This document shows positions 36,608-44,046 of a DNA stretch of 64,000 bases, piece after piece. Position numbers and translations under genes: made by a program. Under the pieces are notes generated by a model. That model was not told the origin of the DNA. It did no database searches and saw only the letters and a list, made by a program, of their open reading frames with translations. The number at the start of each line of letters is the position of its first letter. Within the stretch, counting starts at the first letter, position 1. The stretch is from Schleiferilactobacillus perolens DSM 12744. GTDB lineage: Bacteria; Bacillota; Bacilli; Lactobacillales; Lactobacillaceae. The stretch lies in the NCBI RefSeq assembly GCF_001435585.1, contig NZ_AZEC01000001.1, forward strand, positions 186,001-250,000, read 5' to 3'.

Positions 36608-36636
36608 TTTACAAGCATATTGGTGAGGGATATAAT
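36608..36636 (+). promoter_or_regulatory. Promoter of the IIB gene with a deoC operator half-site
   Basis: TTTACA (36608-36613), 17-base spacer, TATAAT (36631-36636). The spacer contains CATATTGG (36616-36623), the same half-site as in the deoC palindrome at 37119. Confidence 0.7.
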
Positions 36637-36665
36637 GTAACCGCAATCAATAGGAGGCGGCAACA

Positions 36666-36971
36666 ATGAAAACGATTATGCTGGTTTGTGCTGGTGGCAT
36701 GTCCACATCACTGCTGGTATCTAAGATGGACGAGGCAGCCAAAAAAGAAAATGTGACCTACAAGATTTTTGCGACAGGAGCCAGTGCAGTTCCCGATGAA
36801 CTAGCTGACAAACATCCCGACGTGATTCTTTTAGGTCCGCAAGTGCGGTATATTGAATCCAAGGTTCAGAAAATGACTGATGTCCCAGTGGCGGTCATTG
36901 ATATGCGTGATTATGGCACGATGAATGGGAAAAATGTGTTAGCAACGGCTGTTAAATTGCTAGACGCATGA
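36666..36971 (+). CDS. celA: PTS EIIB, lactose/cellobiose family
   Basis: 101 residues. The phosphocysteine is Cys9 in MLVCAGGMSTSLL, and the fold continues with DVILLGPQVRYIESKVQ and VIDMRDYGTMNG. It takes phosphate from an EIIA and gives it to the sugar carried by the IIC. TAGGAGGCGG precedes ATG 36666. No EIIA of this family lies in the window. Confidence 0.9.
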   Translation: MKTIMLVCAGGMSTSLLVSKMDEAAKKENVTYKIFATGASAVPDELADKHPDVILLGPQVRYIESKVQKMTDVPVAVIDMRDYGTMNGKNVLATAVKLLDA

Positions 36972-36993
36972 TGGCAAGTCATCCAGACAGTCG

Positions 36994-37034
36994 AAAAAGC
37001 AGTTTAACCTGTGCAGAAGTTAAACTGCTTTTTT
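36994..37034 (+). terminator. Terminator of the IIB gene
   Basis: AAAAAGCAGTTTAAC pairs with GTTAAACTGCTTTTT around a 10-base loop, ending in a T-run. Confidence 0.9.
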
Positions 37035-37090
37035 GTGCTGTCGCATATTCCGCCGGAAAGTGAATCATCGGCCCAGTCCTTTGCCACCTC

Positions 37091-37118
37091 TTGACACGAA
37101 CAACTAATGTGTCATACT
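37091..37118 (+). promoter_or_regulatory. Promoter of deoC
   Basis: TTGACA (37091-37096), 16-base spacer, CATACT (37113-37118), touching the palindrome that follows. Confidence 0.65.
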
Positions 37119-37140
37119 CCAATATGTAATGACATATTGG
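37119..37140. promoter_or_regulatory. Operator palindrome at the deoC start
   Basis: Perfect 9-base arms CCAATATGT and ACATATTGG around AATG, just after the -10 element and running into the ribosome site. The inner GT(N4)AC is the hallmark of GntR/HutC operators. The GntR gene downstream is the natural candidate regulator. Confidence 0.7.
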
Positions 37141-37150
37141 AGGAACGAAA

Positions 37151-37867
37151 ATGAAAGAATATTCAATCGATGATTTTTGCCAACTAATTGACCATACTAA
37201 CTTACATGCCGACGCCACAAAGGCTGATATGAAGAAGCTTTGCGATGAAGCCAAGGAATATCACTTTAAAATGGTGGCAGTGAATCAGGTTCAATCGCAG
37301 TTTTGTTCCAAACAATTGGCGGGAACGGATATTCATACCGGCGCAGCGATCGCCTTTCCCCTGGGTCAGGTCTCGATCGCTGGTAAAGAATTTGAGACGA
37401 AAGATGCAATCGAGAATGGCGCCAATGAGATTGATTACGTCTTGAACATCACTGAGCTTAAGGAAAATAATAATGACTACATTGAGGACGAAATGAGTCG
37501 AATCGTAACAATTTGCCACCAGGCTAATGTACTCTGCAAAGTGATTTTTGAGAATTGTTATTTGACTCATACGGAGATTGTTCGCGCTGCTGAAATCGCC
37601 AAACAAATCAAACCCGATTTCATTAAGACTTCAACTGGTTTTGGTACTGGTGGTGCAACAGTAGCGGATGTCCAATTAATGAAGCAAACCGTGGGGGATG
37701 CAGTCCACGTGAAGGCCGCTGGGGGCATTCGCAATTCGGATGATTTCCTGGCCATGATTGAAGCCGGTGCTGATCGGATTGGTACCAGCTCAGGTATTAA
37801 AATTGTTAATGCATTAAAGAAACGGATGGCAGTTGACGGGGTACAGACCATTCAATTGGCCCGGTAA
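37151..37867 (+). CDS. deoC: Deoxyribose-phosphate aldolase (DeoC family)
   Basis: 238 residues. DeoC landmarks: [22 protein letters not shown] at the start, [19 protein letters not shown], the Schiff-base lysine in [15 protein letters not shown] and the second conserved lysine in VHVKAAGGI. It cleaves 2-deoxyribose 5-phosphate to glyceraldehyde 3-phosphate and acetaldehyde, or a similar substrate. No other nucleoside catabolism gene is near. It lies between a cellobiose-type PTS and a GntR regulator with a shared half-site, hinting at a deoxy-sugar route. Confidence 0.87.
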   Translation: MKEYSIDDFCQLIDHTNLHADATKADMKKLCDEAKEYHFKMVAVNQVQSQFCSKQLAGTDIHTGAAIAFPLGQVSIAGKEFETKDAIENGANEIDYVLNITELKENNNDYIEDEMSRIVTICHQANVLCKVIFENCYLTHTEIVRAAEIAKQIKPDFIKTSTGFGTGGATVADVQLMKQTVGDAVHVKAAGGIRNSDDFLAMIEAGADRIGTSSGIKIVNALKKRMAVDGVQTIQLAR

Positions 37868-37886
37868 TTATGATGATTGGAGATGA

Positions 37887-38639
37887 CTCACAATAGTCAC
37901 GACAGCCAGAAGTCACACCGATTCCCACCAACATAAATATCAAAGAGTAGAAGCGGTTTTGCGCAGCAAAATTCAGAACGGGGAATTTCAAGAGGGACAT
38001 TTAATTCCAAAAGAAGTGGAATTGGCAGCTCTTTTTCAAGTAAGTCGACCCACAGTTCGTCAGGCAGTGCAAGAATTGGTCAATCAGGGCTACCTGGAAA
38101 AGCGTAAACGTCGGGGCACAATCGTGACGTCGAGAAAAATCTCGCAAGAATTCACGCATGTGATTGAGAGTTATAACAAGGAAATGAATAGTAAGGGGTT
38201 GACCACCGCCACTCAAGTACTCAGTTTTAGGAGCGAACAGGCTAGTGCTGAAGTGCAAGCTGCTTTGGGATTAGATCACGGCGCTAAAGTGTACCGATTG
38301 GAGCGGTTGCGGTTCGCAAATGAGCAACCGGTAGTGTGGGTGACGTCGTTTGTCCCATTTCGCCCATTACCCAAGTTGGGTCAGGTTGATTTTACGCAGC
38401 AGTCACTATATACCGAGTTGGCTAAGGCCCAACACAAAATTGTCCGGGTCCGGCGTAAGCTGGAGGTGATGGCAGCTGATGAATCCACAAGTGTGATGCT
38501 GCATATTGCTGTCAATGCGCCGATCTTTTATTTTCACACATGGGGCGCGACAGTGAGCGGAGAAATTTTCGAATATTCCGTCGCTAAATATCGTGGAGAC
38601 ATCAATTCCTTTCAATTTGAAATCAATCAGCGAAGTTAA
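37887..38639 (+). pseudogene. GntR/HutC-family regulator with an apparent 5' frameshift
   Basis: From TTG 37959 the protein has 226 residues: most of a GntR winged helix (LAALFQVSRPTVRQAVQELV) and a complete UTRA effector domain (KVYRLERLRFANEQPVVWVTSF; YEL-type end). That start cuts off the first helix. The matching residues KYQRVEAVL are encoded in the same frame upstream, which is open to 37887 but has no ATG, GTG or TTG. An ATG at 37883 opens another frame (MTHNSHDSQKSHRFPPT) that would join at KYQRV if one T near 37934 were absent. Either a frameshifted gene, a sequencing error or an unusual start. Confidence 0.65.
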
Positions 38640-38659
38640 TCACCGGAGTGATATGAGCC

Positions 38660-38694
38660 AAAAGTCCATCAAAGGGTACAGGTGGACTTTTTTT
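38660..38694 (+). terminator. Terminator after the GntR gene
   Basis: AAAAGTCCATC pairs with GGTGGACTTTT (mismatches near the loop), followed by further T. Confidence 0.7.
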
Positions 38695-38743
38695 GTGGGT
38701 TCATCCAGGCCAAGGCCAGATGTATACTCGCGACTAGTGTTAT

Positions 38744-38779
38744 CAATTCAGCGATATATATTAATATATCGCTGAATTG
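38744..38779. promoter_or_regulatory. 36-base palindrome upstream of the mannose-family PTS operon
   Basis: Two perfect 16-base arms (38744-38759, core CAATTCAGCGATATAT, and 38764-38779) around ATTA. There is no T-tract, so it is unlikely to be a terminator; an operator or DNA cruciform is more likely. Confidence 0.6.
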
Positions 38780-38848
38780 TCGAGAGGGGTAAACGCTGGC
38801 AGTCACAGGGTAGCCGCGACATGTGAGAGAATAAAATGGGGACGCTTT

Positions 38849-38876
38849 CTTATTATTGGTATAGACCAATAATAAG
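38849..38876. promoter_or_regulatory. 28-base palindrome upstream of the mannose-family PTS operon
   Basis: Perfect 12-base arms CTTATTATTGGT and ACCAATAATAAG around ATAG, 25 bases before the -35 element at 38901. Different sequence from the 38744 palindrome but the same 4-base spacing. Confidence 0.6.
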
Positions 38877-38900
38877 CCCGCAATAAATATCAATATTGAC

Positions 38901-38928
38901 TTGCAAAGGATTTGGATGTGTCTATAAT
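38901..38928 (+). promoter_or_regulatory. Promoter of the mannose-family PTS operon
   Basis: TTGCAA (38901-38906), 16-base spacer, TATAAT (38923-38928). It implies a leader of about 280 bases. A second TATAAT at 39051 with a poor -35 is also possible. The leader is AT-rich, and I see no gene or known riboswitch in it. Confidence 0.55.
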
Positions 38929-39212
38929 TAATTGATGTAAGCAGTTCGATTTCACAATTAGGCTTTTGATATTTTGGATACTTGTGCGGTATTGTTCATT
39001 TAGGATAAATATTGTTCGTCCTAACATTCAGATTTTCACTTGTAGTCTTCTATAATTGAAGGTAGTTTTAGTGTTCTTTTATTTAGTATTAGACTGCTAG
39101 CGAGTTACTGAGTGATGGTGCCGCTTTTATTTTTAGCTTCAAAAGTAAGGGCTTTATTGTCGATCGAATCATGCCTTGCATTTTTACCAATGTGGTGGAA
39201 CGGAGGTTTGAG

Positions 39213-39647
39213 ATGAAATACTTGCTTCTTGTGAGTCATGGCGGCTTTTCTGAGGGGTTGAAAAGCACGCTGGCCATGTTTGCTGGCGGTGCAATGGATT
39301 CTGTGTTGGTCGTTGGCTTGAAGCCGGGCGAATCTGTTGAAACGCTTGGCAAGCGATTTGATCAGACTGTGGCGGCTTTGCCTGCAGATAGTCAGTTCGT
39401 TGTGTTAGCAGATATGATCGGTGGCAGCCCACTGACCACAGTATGCAATGTGCTGAACGAGCACGACATGTTGGATCACAGCATCGTTTTAGGGGGAATG
39501 AATTTCCCGATGGCACTGACCGCGCTTCTATCAAAAGATACGATCGATGATGCCAGTGAATTGAAGGAAAAGATTCTTTCTGAGGCACGTGCGGCAATTA
39601 AAGAGTTTACTGTCAAGTCAGATGATTCTGACGATGACGATATTTAA
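39213..39647 (+). CDS. PTS EIIA, mannose/fructose/sorbose family
   Basis: 144 residues from ATG 39213 behind CGGAGG. The phosphorylated histidine is in LLLVSHGGFSEGL (His9), followed by the family strands FVVLADMIGGSPLTTV and IVLGGMNFPMALTAL. A very acidic tail (SDDSDDDDI) ends it. It receives phosphate from HPr and passes it to the IIB encoded 14 bases downstream. Confidence 0.92.
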   Translation: MKYLLLVSHGGFSEGLKSTLAMFAGGAMDSVLVVGLKPGESVETLGKRFDQTVAALPADSQFVVLADMIGGSPLTTVCNVLNEHDMLDHSIVLGGMNFPMALTALLSKDTIDDASELKEKILSEARAAIKEFTVKSDDSDDDDI

Positions 39648-39661
39648 GGGAGTGGATAACG

Positions 39662-40159
39662 ATGTCAGTAACTTTTGTACGTATTGATGACCGTATGATT
39701 CATGGCTTGATTACCACCCGTTGGGGTAAGGAAATGCCGGTTGATGGTATTATTGCCGTTAATGATAAGGCAGCTGATAACCCGATTCTTAAAGAAGCCT
39801 ATCAGGCGGCAGCACAGGACAAAAAGACGTTTGTATGGACGATGGATCACTTCAATAAAGTGAAGGATCGTGTTTTAAGTTCCAAGACACGGTACTTTTT
39901 GATTACCAAGAGCCCACTAGATATGAAGACAATCTTAGTGGACTGGGGCTTTAAACCTAGTGATGTGAAGACAGTTAATGTGGGTCCAGGGAATGATCGG
40001 CCCGGTGCAATCAAGTTGGGGGATAATCAATCCTTTACCCAGGCAGAGGGCGACGCTTTTGAAGCTATTTCCAAGGCGGGCTACAAAGTTGATTTTGCAC
40101 TGCTGCCGGATCAGCACATTGGCGATTGGGATCGTTTTAAGTCAAAGTTTGGTTATTAG
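39662..40159 (+). CDS. PTS EIIB, mannose/fructose/sorbose family
   Basis: 165 residues. The active histidine is in VRIDDRMIHGLITTRW (about residue 15). The rest follows the IIB-Man fold (VDGIIAVNDKAADNPILKEAY; VNVGPGNDRPGAI). It phosphorylates the sugar transported by IIC/IID. AGGGAGTG precedes ATG 39662. Confidence 0.92.
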   Translation: MSVTFVRIDDRMIHGLITTRWGKEMPVDGIIAVNDKAADNPILKEAYQAAAQDKKTFVWTMDHFNKVKDRVLSSKTRYFLITKSPLDMKTILVDWGFKPSDVKTVNVGPGNDRPGAIKLGDNQSFTQAEGDAFEAISKAGYKVDFALLPDQHIGDWDRFKSKFGY

Positions 40160-40206
40160 TTAATTGGATTTATACATCATCTTAATAGAAGAAAGAGATC
40201 TTAGTT

Positions 40207-41079
40207 ATGACAATAAGTTGGCTACAGGCCGCTGCTTTGGGCTTGTTTGCATGTCTTTGTTCTAACTCATGTATGGCAGGTCAAGCAGTCGGCAACTACA
40301 CTATTGGGCGACCGTTAGTTGGTGGTCTTGTCTGCGGTATTATCCTTGGTAACATTCCACTTGGTATTGCGTGTGGTGTCGCGATGCAGTTGGTTTACAT
40401 CGCGTTGGTGACACCAGGCGGCACAGTGTCAGCTGATGTTCGTGCAATTTCTTATATTGGTATTCCGCTGGCAATGGTTGCTATTTCTGCTCGTGGGTTG
40501 AATCCGTTGGGGAGTTCTGCAGCAGATTTGGCCAAATCAGTGGGGACCTTAGTTGGTACTGTCGGGACTGTATTGTATTACGCCGTCGCGACAATGAATC
40601 TGGTTTGGCAGTCATTTGGTTGGAAGGATGTCCAAAAAGGCAAATTGGATCGGCTCTATGCGGTTAATTTTGGCTGGCCTTGGATTTCCCATGCGCTATT
40701 CTCATTCTTACCAACAATGTTTTTGACGTATTATGGGGCAACTGCCGTGACCGTTTTACGTAATGCCTTACCGATGGATGGTATTGCGATGAAGACGCTG
40801 TTCACAGTTGGCGGCATGTTGCCATGTGTTGGGATTGCTATTTTGCTTCGGCAGATTGTTAACCGGCCCACTGATTTTATCCCATTCTTAGTTGGTTTCA
40901 CACTCGCCGCTTCTTTGCATTTGAACCTGGTGTCAGTGACGATTATTTCACTGTTGTTTGCCGTTATCATGTATGAGATTGAAATGAATACTGGTTCTAC
41001 TGGTACAGGTAGTGGCTCATCTCAGGCACAGACTGCGAGCAATAGTGGCAGTGATGATGATGACGAGGAGGATATCTAA
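40207..41079 (+). CDS. PTS EIIC, mannose/fructose/sorbose family
   Basis: 290 residues, mostly membrane segments. Family marks are GRPLVGGLVCGIILGNIPLGIACGVAMQLVYI and ADVRAISYIGIPLAM. The C-terminus is a low-complexity serine/glycine run ending SDDDDEEDI, similar in character to the acidic tail of the IIA here. Forms the sugar channel with the IID protein. Confidence 0.92.
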   Translation: MTISWLQAAALGLFACLCSNSCMAGQAVGNYTIGRPLVGGLVCGIILGNIPLGIACGVAMQLVYIALVTPGGTVSADVRAISYIGIPLAMVAISARGLNPLGSSAADLAKSVGTLVGTVGTVLYYAVATMNLVWQSFGWKDVQKGKLDRLYAVNFGWPWISHALFSFLPTMFLTYYGATAVTVLRNALPMDGIAMKTLFTVGGMLPCVGIAILLRQIVNRPTDFIPFLVGFTLAASLHLNLVSVTIISLLFAVIMYEIEMNTGSTGTGSGSSQAQTASNSGSDDDDEEDI

Positions 41080-41081
41080 TC

Positions 41082-41927
41082 ATGGAAGAGACGCAAAATA
41101 CCAAGAAACTTGACCACAAAACGTTAAGTCATTCATTTCACCTGTGGTTTTGGGGTGCGTTGACCTGCTTTTCACAGGAACATATGCAGACATTCGGATA
41201 TATGTCTTCTATGCTGCCAATACTTAAGAAGTTGTATCCCAACCACGATGACCAAGTGGATGCGATTCACGCCTATACTGCCTTCTTCAATACCAACCCA
41301 ATGCTGGGTACTGTAATCATTGGGATCACAGCCAGTATGGAAGAAGCCCGAGCCAACGGGAAAGACATTGATGGTGGTACGATTAACGATATGCGGGCCG
41401 GTTTAATGGGCCCTATCGCCGGCATTGGTGACTCGTTGATTGATGGGACGTTAATTCCCATCCTGTTGGGGATTTCGCTAGGGATGTCTTCCGGCGGTTC
41501 GCCAGTAGGCGCCATTTTCTACATTATTGTGTGGGTATTGATTGCTTACTTTGGTCAACGACTCCTTTATTTCCGGGGATATTCACTCGGTGATAAGGCC
41601 GTTGGATTCTTGGTTGGTAAACAAGGTTCTGCTGTTCGTCACGCCATCAGTATTATTGGTAGTATGGTCGTTGGTGGTGTCTTAGCATCATGGGTGAATG
41701 TCACCACTTCTCTGCGCTTGCGTGGTGCCAATGGCAAAGTCTTCTTGAACCTACAAAGTAAATTGGACAGTATTTTCCCAGGATTGCTCACTGTGGCAGT
41801 CACGTTCTTCTGCTGGTGGTTGATGGCTAAGCGGCACGTATCAGCCATTTGGACAATGCTGATCTTAGTGGCAATTTCCTTAGTCGGGGTTTTACTCGGC
41901 TTCTTCAACCCTGGTTTGTCTTATTAA
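41082..41927 (+). CDS. PTS EIID, mannose/fructose/sorbose family
   Basis: 281 residues. IID landmarks: FSQEHMQTFGYMSSMLPILKKLYP, FFNTNPMLGTVIIGITASMEE and LMGPIAGIGDSLIDGTLIPILLGI, with C-terminal membrane segments. GACGAGGAGGATATC supplies the ribosome site, two bases after the IIC stop. Which hexose or amino sugar it carries is not evident. Confidence 0.93.
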   Translation: MEETQNTKKLDHKTLSHSFHLWFWGALTCFSQEHMQTFGYMSSMLPILKKLYPNHDDQVDAIHAYTAFFNTNPMLGTVIIGITASMEEARANGKDIDGGTINDMRAGLMGPIAGIGDSLIDGTLIPILLGISLGMSSGGSPVGAIFYIIVWVLIAYFGQRLLYFRGYSLGDKAVGFLVGKQGSAVRHAISIIGSMVVGGVLASWVNVTTSLRLRGANGKVFLNLQSKLDSIFPGLLTVAVTFFCWWLMAKRHVSAIWTMLILVAISLVGVLLGFFNPGLSY

Positions 41928-41965
41928 AACGAAAGCGCCAGACAGCATAGAAAGGACTAATTCAG

Positions 41966-42295
41966 ATGACAATTGACGAAATGCGTAAGGGCTATGAAAA
42001 TGAAGTGGCTTACCAAAAACACATGCTTCGAAACCTGGGTTATTGGTTTCAACTATGTACGGCGGTAAGTGGGATTGGTATCGTGTTGATCTATTTCTTC
42101 CATGCGAAGAATTTGTGGCTGAACATTTTGGGTATTGTCTTGTTTGTGATTGGTGCTCTCGGCATGTTGCTATTTGGTTATACAGGCTGGAAAGGGCAGC
42201 AGAATATTAAAGCAGTAGTGAATGACTATCAAAAGAAAATTGACTATCTGCATCAAGGTGCCCGTAAGCTGCATAAGGCTAAGGCCCGTGGTTAA
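41966..42295 (+). CDS. Small two-helix membrane protein of the PTS operon
   Basis: 109 residues: a charged N-terminus (TIDEMRKGYENEVAYQKHML), two membrane helices (about 30-48 and 53-75) and a basic coiled tail (YQKKIDYLHQGARKLHKAKA). Fifth gene of the mannose-type operon, 38 bases after IID and before the terminator. It is not the cytosolic DUF956 protein usually found in this position. No function recognised; an accessory or stabilising role for the permease is inferred from location. Confidence 0.6.
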   Translation: MTIDEMRKGYENEVAYQKHMLRNLGYWFQLCTAVSGIGIVLIYFFHAKNLWLNILGIVLFVIGALGMLLFGYTGWKGQQNIKAVVNDYQKKIDYLHQGARKLHKAKARG

Positions 42296-42318
42296 GGCTA
42301 ACCAGCGCTGAACAAATT

Positions 42319-42368
42319 AAGACTAATTCTGTGGCAATGTTATATTGCTTTGAAATTAGTCTTTTTTT
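42319..42368 (+). terminator. Terminator of the mannose-family PTS operon
   Basis: AAGACTAATT (42319-42328) pairs with AATTAGTCTT (42354-42363), followed by T5. Confidence 0.88.
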
Positions 42369-42439
42369 GTGGTGATATTGCTCACTAGAAAGTGTTGAGA
42401 CATATGACAGGACGTGATCGCCAGGTGTTGCTCAGTGGG

Positions 42440-43723
42440 TTATGCTGGATATTCAATTAGCAGCTGTGTCTTTTGCGCATAGATCATCGCGGTCAGGACA
42501 AGCACCAACGTCCCTGCACCGGCAATCAGCAAAATCAGCCAAGCAGCCAGTCGGTCAAAGAGGGCGCCGAAGACTAGTGTACCCAGCGGCATCAGCAAGC
42601 TAGAGACTGTGCCGGATAACATGAAGACTCGGCCTTGCATGGCCGGTGGTACCAGTTTCTGCATCATCGTCTGGATCGGCGTATTGACCATGACCAAGAC
42701 GATCCCAATCGTGGCGTTGAATAGGCCATAGAAGAGAACATTGCCGGTCATTGACCACCCCAGCTGGACGGGGATTCCCAGGAACATGAGGATGATCGCC
42801 AGGGTCATGATCCCCCATAAGGAAACCAGGAATGGGTGGTGTTTCAGCGTCATCATACTCAAACTGATACCGCCTAGGATCATTCCCACGGCAAAGCCAG
42901 AATCGGTCAGGCCATAAAGTGTGTTGGGCATCTTCAACAGCGTGACTTGGATGTAAGGCAGGCCGACATTGACCGCCGCAAATAGGAAGTTGATACCGGC
43001 GCCGAACAGGCAGGAGAGCAGGATTAGGCGGTTGCCCTTCAAGTAATGCAGGCCATCGCCGAAGTTAGTGAATAACGATTGCTTCGCAGCAGGATCGAGG
43101 CTGGTAGAGGCCGCTTTTGCCGGCTGAGATGCGGGTACGACGGCAAAGGTGAGCCGCAGAATGCAAGCCAGTGTTAACAGCTCAAAGATGATTTCCACCA
43201 GTGCAAAGGTGGCGATCGACAAGAACGAATAAATGACCGCACCAATGATTGGGCTGACGAGTTGCGCCAGAGAAGTGACGGACTGGTTCAACGAATTGAC
43301 CCGTTGCAGCGTCTGACTGGGAAACAGGGTGACTAGGCTAGCGGATAGTGCCGTACTCAGGAAACGGTCAGTGATCGTTAGAATAATCAGCAGGCCGATC
43401 AGTTCCTGATAATAATACTGGGGCCATTGCATAAACGTCAGCGCAAACGCCAGCAATCCGATGCTAGTCCCAATTTGTGCGGCAATCATGATGCCCCGGT
43501 GTGACCGAGTGTCCACAATGTAGCCGACAACCGGCGTCAAAAATAATGCGACTAATGGGCCGACCATCAGTGTGATGCCCATCCCCAGGGCAGAACCAGT
43601 GCGGTGCAAGATATACAGCCCAATGGCAAACGACAACATCCCGCTGCCAAACGTCCCAAAGAAGTTGACACTGAGCAGCGTGATCATTTGTTTGAATGAC
43701 GGATCATTTTTCATTTTCATCAT
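42440..43723 (-). CDS. MFS exporter (MefA/MFS_3-like)
   Basis: 427 residues from ATG 43723, chosen because AGGGAGAG stands directly before it. About 12 membrane segments; motif A appears as GYIVDTRSHRGIMIAAQ after helix 2. The sequence resembles MefA-type macrolide and enterobactin exporters, but substrates of this group are poorly predicted. It is transcribed alone; an inverted repeat in its promoter region suggests control by a regulator encoded elsewhere. Confidence 0.8.
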   Translation of the reverse strand: MMKMKNDPSFKQMITLLSVNFFGTFGSGMLSFAIGLYILHRTGSALGMGITLMVGPLVALFLTPVVGYIVDTRSHRGIMIAAQIGTSIGLLAFALTFMQWPQYYYQELIGLLIILTITDRFLSTALSASLVTLFPSQTLQRVNSLNQSVTSLAQLVSPIIGAVIYSFLSIATFALVEIIFELLTLACILRLTFAVVPASQPAKAASTSLDPAAKQSLFTNFGDGLHYLKGNRLILLSCLFGAGINFLFAAVNVGLPYIQVTLLKMPNTLYGLTDSGFAVGMILGGISLSMMTLKHHPFLVSLWGIMTLAIILMFLGIPVQLGWSMTGNVLFYGLFNATIGIVLVMVNTPIQTMMQKLVPPAMQGRVFMLSGTVSSLLMPLGTLVFGALFDRLAAWLILLIAGAGTLVLVLTAMIYAQKTQLLIEYPA

Positions 43724-43737
43724 AATTACTCTCCCTG

Positions 43738-43768
43738 ACACAGTAGTTGACTATACAATATACTGTGT
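43738..43768. promoter_or_regulatory. Inverted repeat in the MFS gene promoter region
   Basis: ACACAGTA (43738-43745) and TACTGTGT (43761-43768), perfect 8-base arms, just upstream of the MFS start. Likely operator. The rest of the 43769-44046 gap to the surface-protein gene holds nothing I recognise. Confidence 0.5.
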
Positions 43769-44046
43769 GCTGAGCATCGGTATCGGTCTTAAGACTGAAA
43801 TTAGGAATATTTAATCTCAATTGTACCTGATTGATGGGACTAAGGACATCTGATGAGCGGGGCGAATGAGCAAAGTCGGAGAAGAGTAATCGAATAATGA
43901 GGACGGCCCCCACGATTCCGTTCAATTTCTACGCAAGTCTCGTATGGACCTAAAAGCCCTTAGGCAACGCATACATGAACAATGTTTTTCAGGTGGTGTT
44001 AGAATTGCCCTGTAACTAACGTGGTTTAATGGGGGAGTTGGGTTTA

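Noticed and set aside
38931-39212. Riboswitch or T-box in the mannose-type PTS leader
   Set aside because: No conserved T-box sequence or known aptamer core could be recognised; it is left as an unexplained leader.
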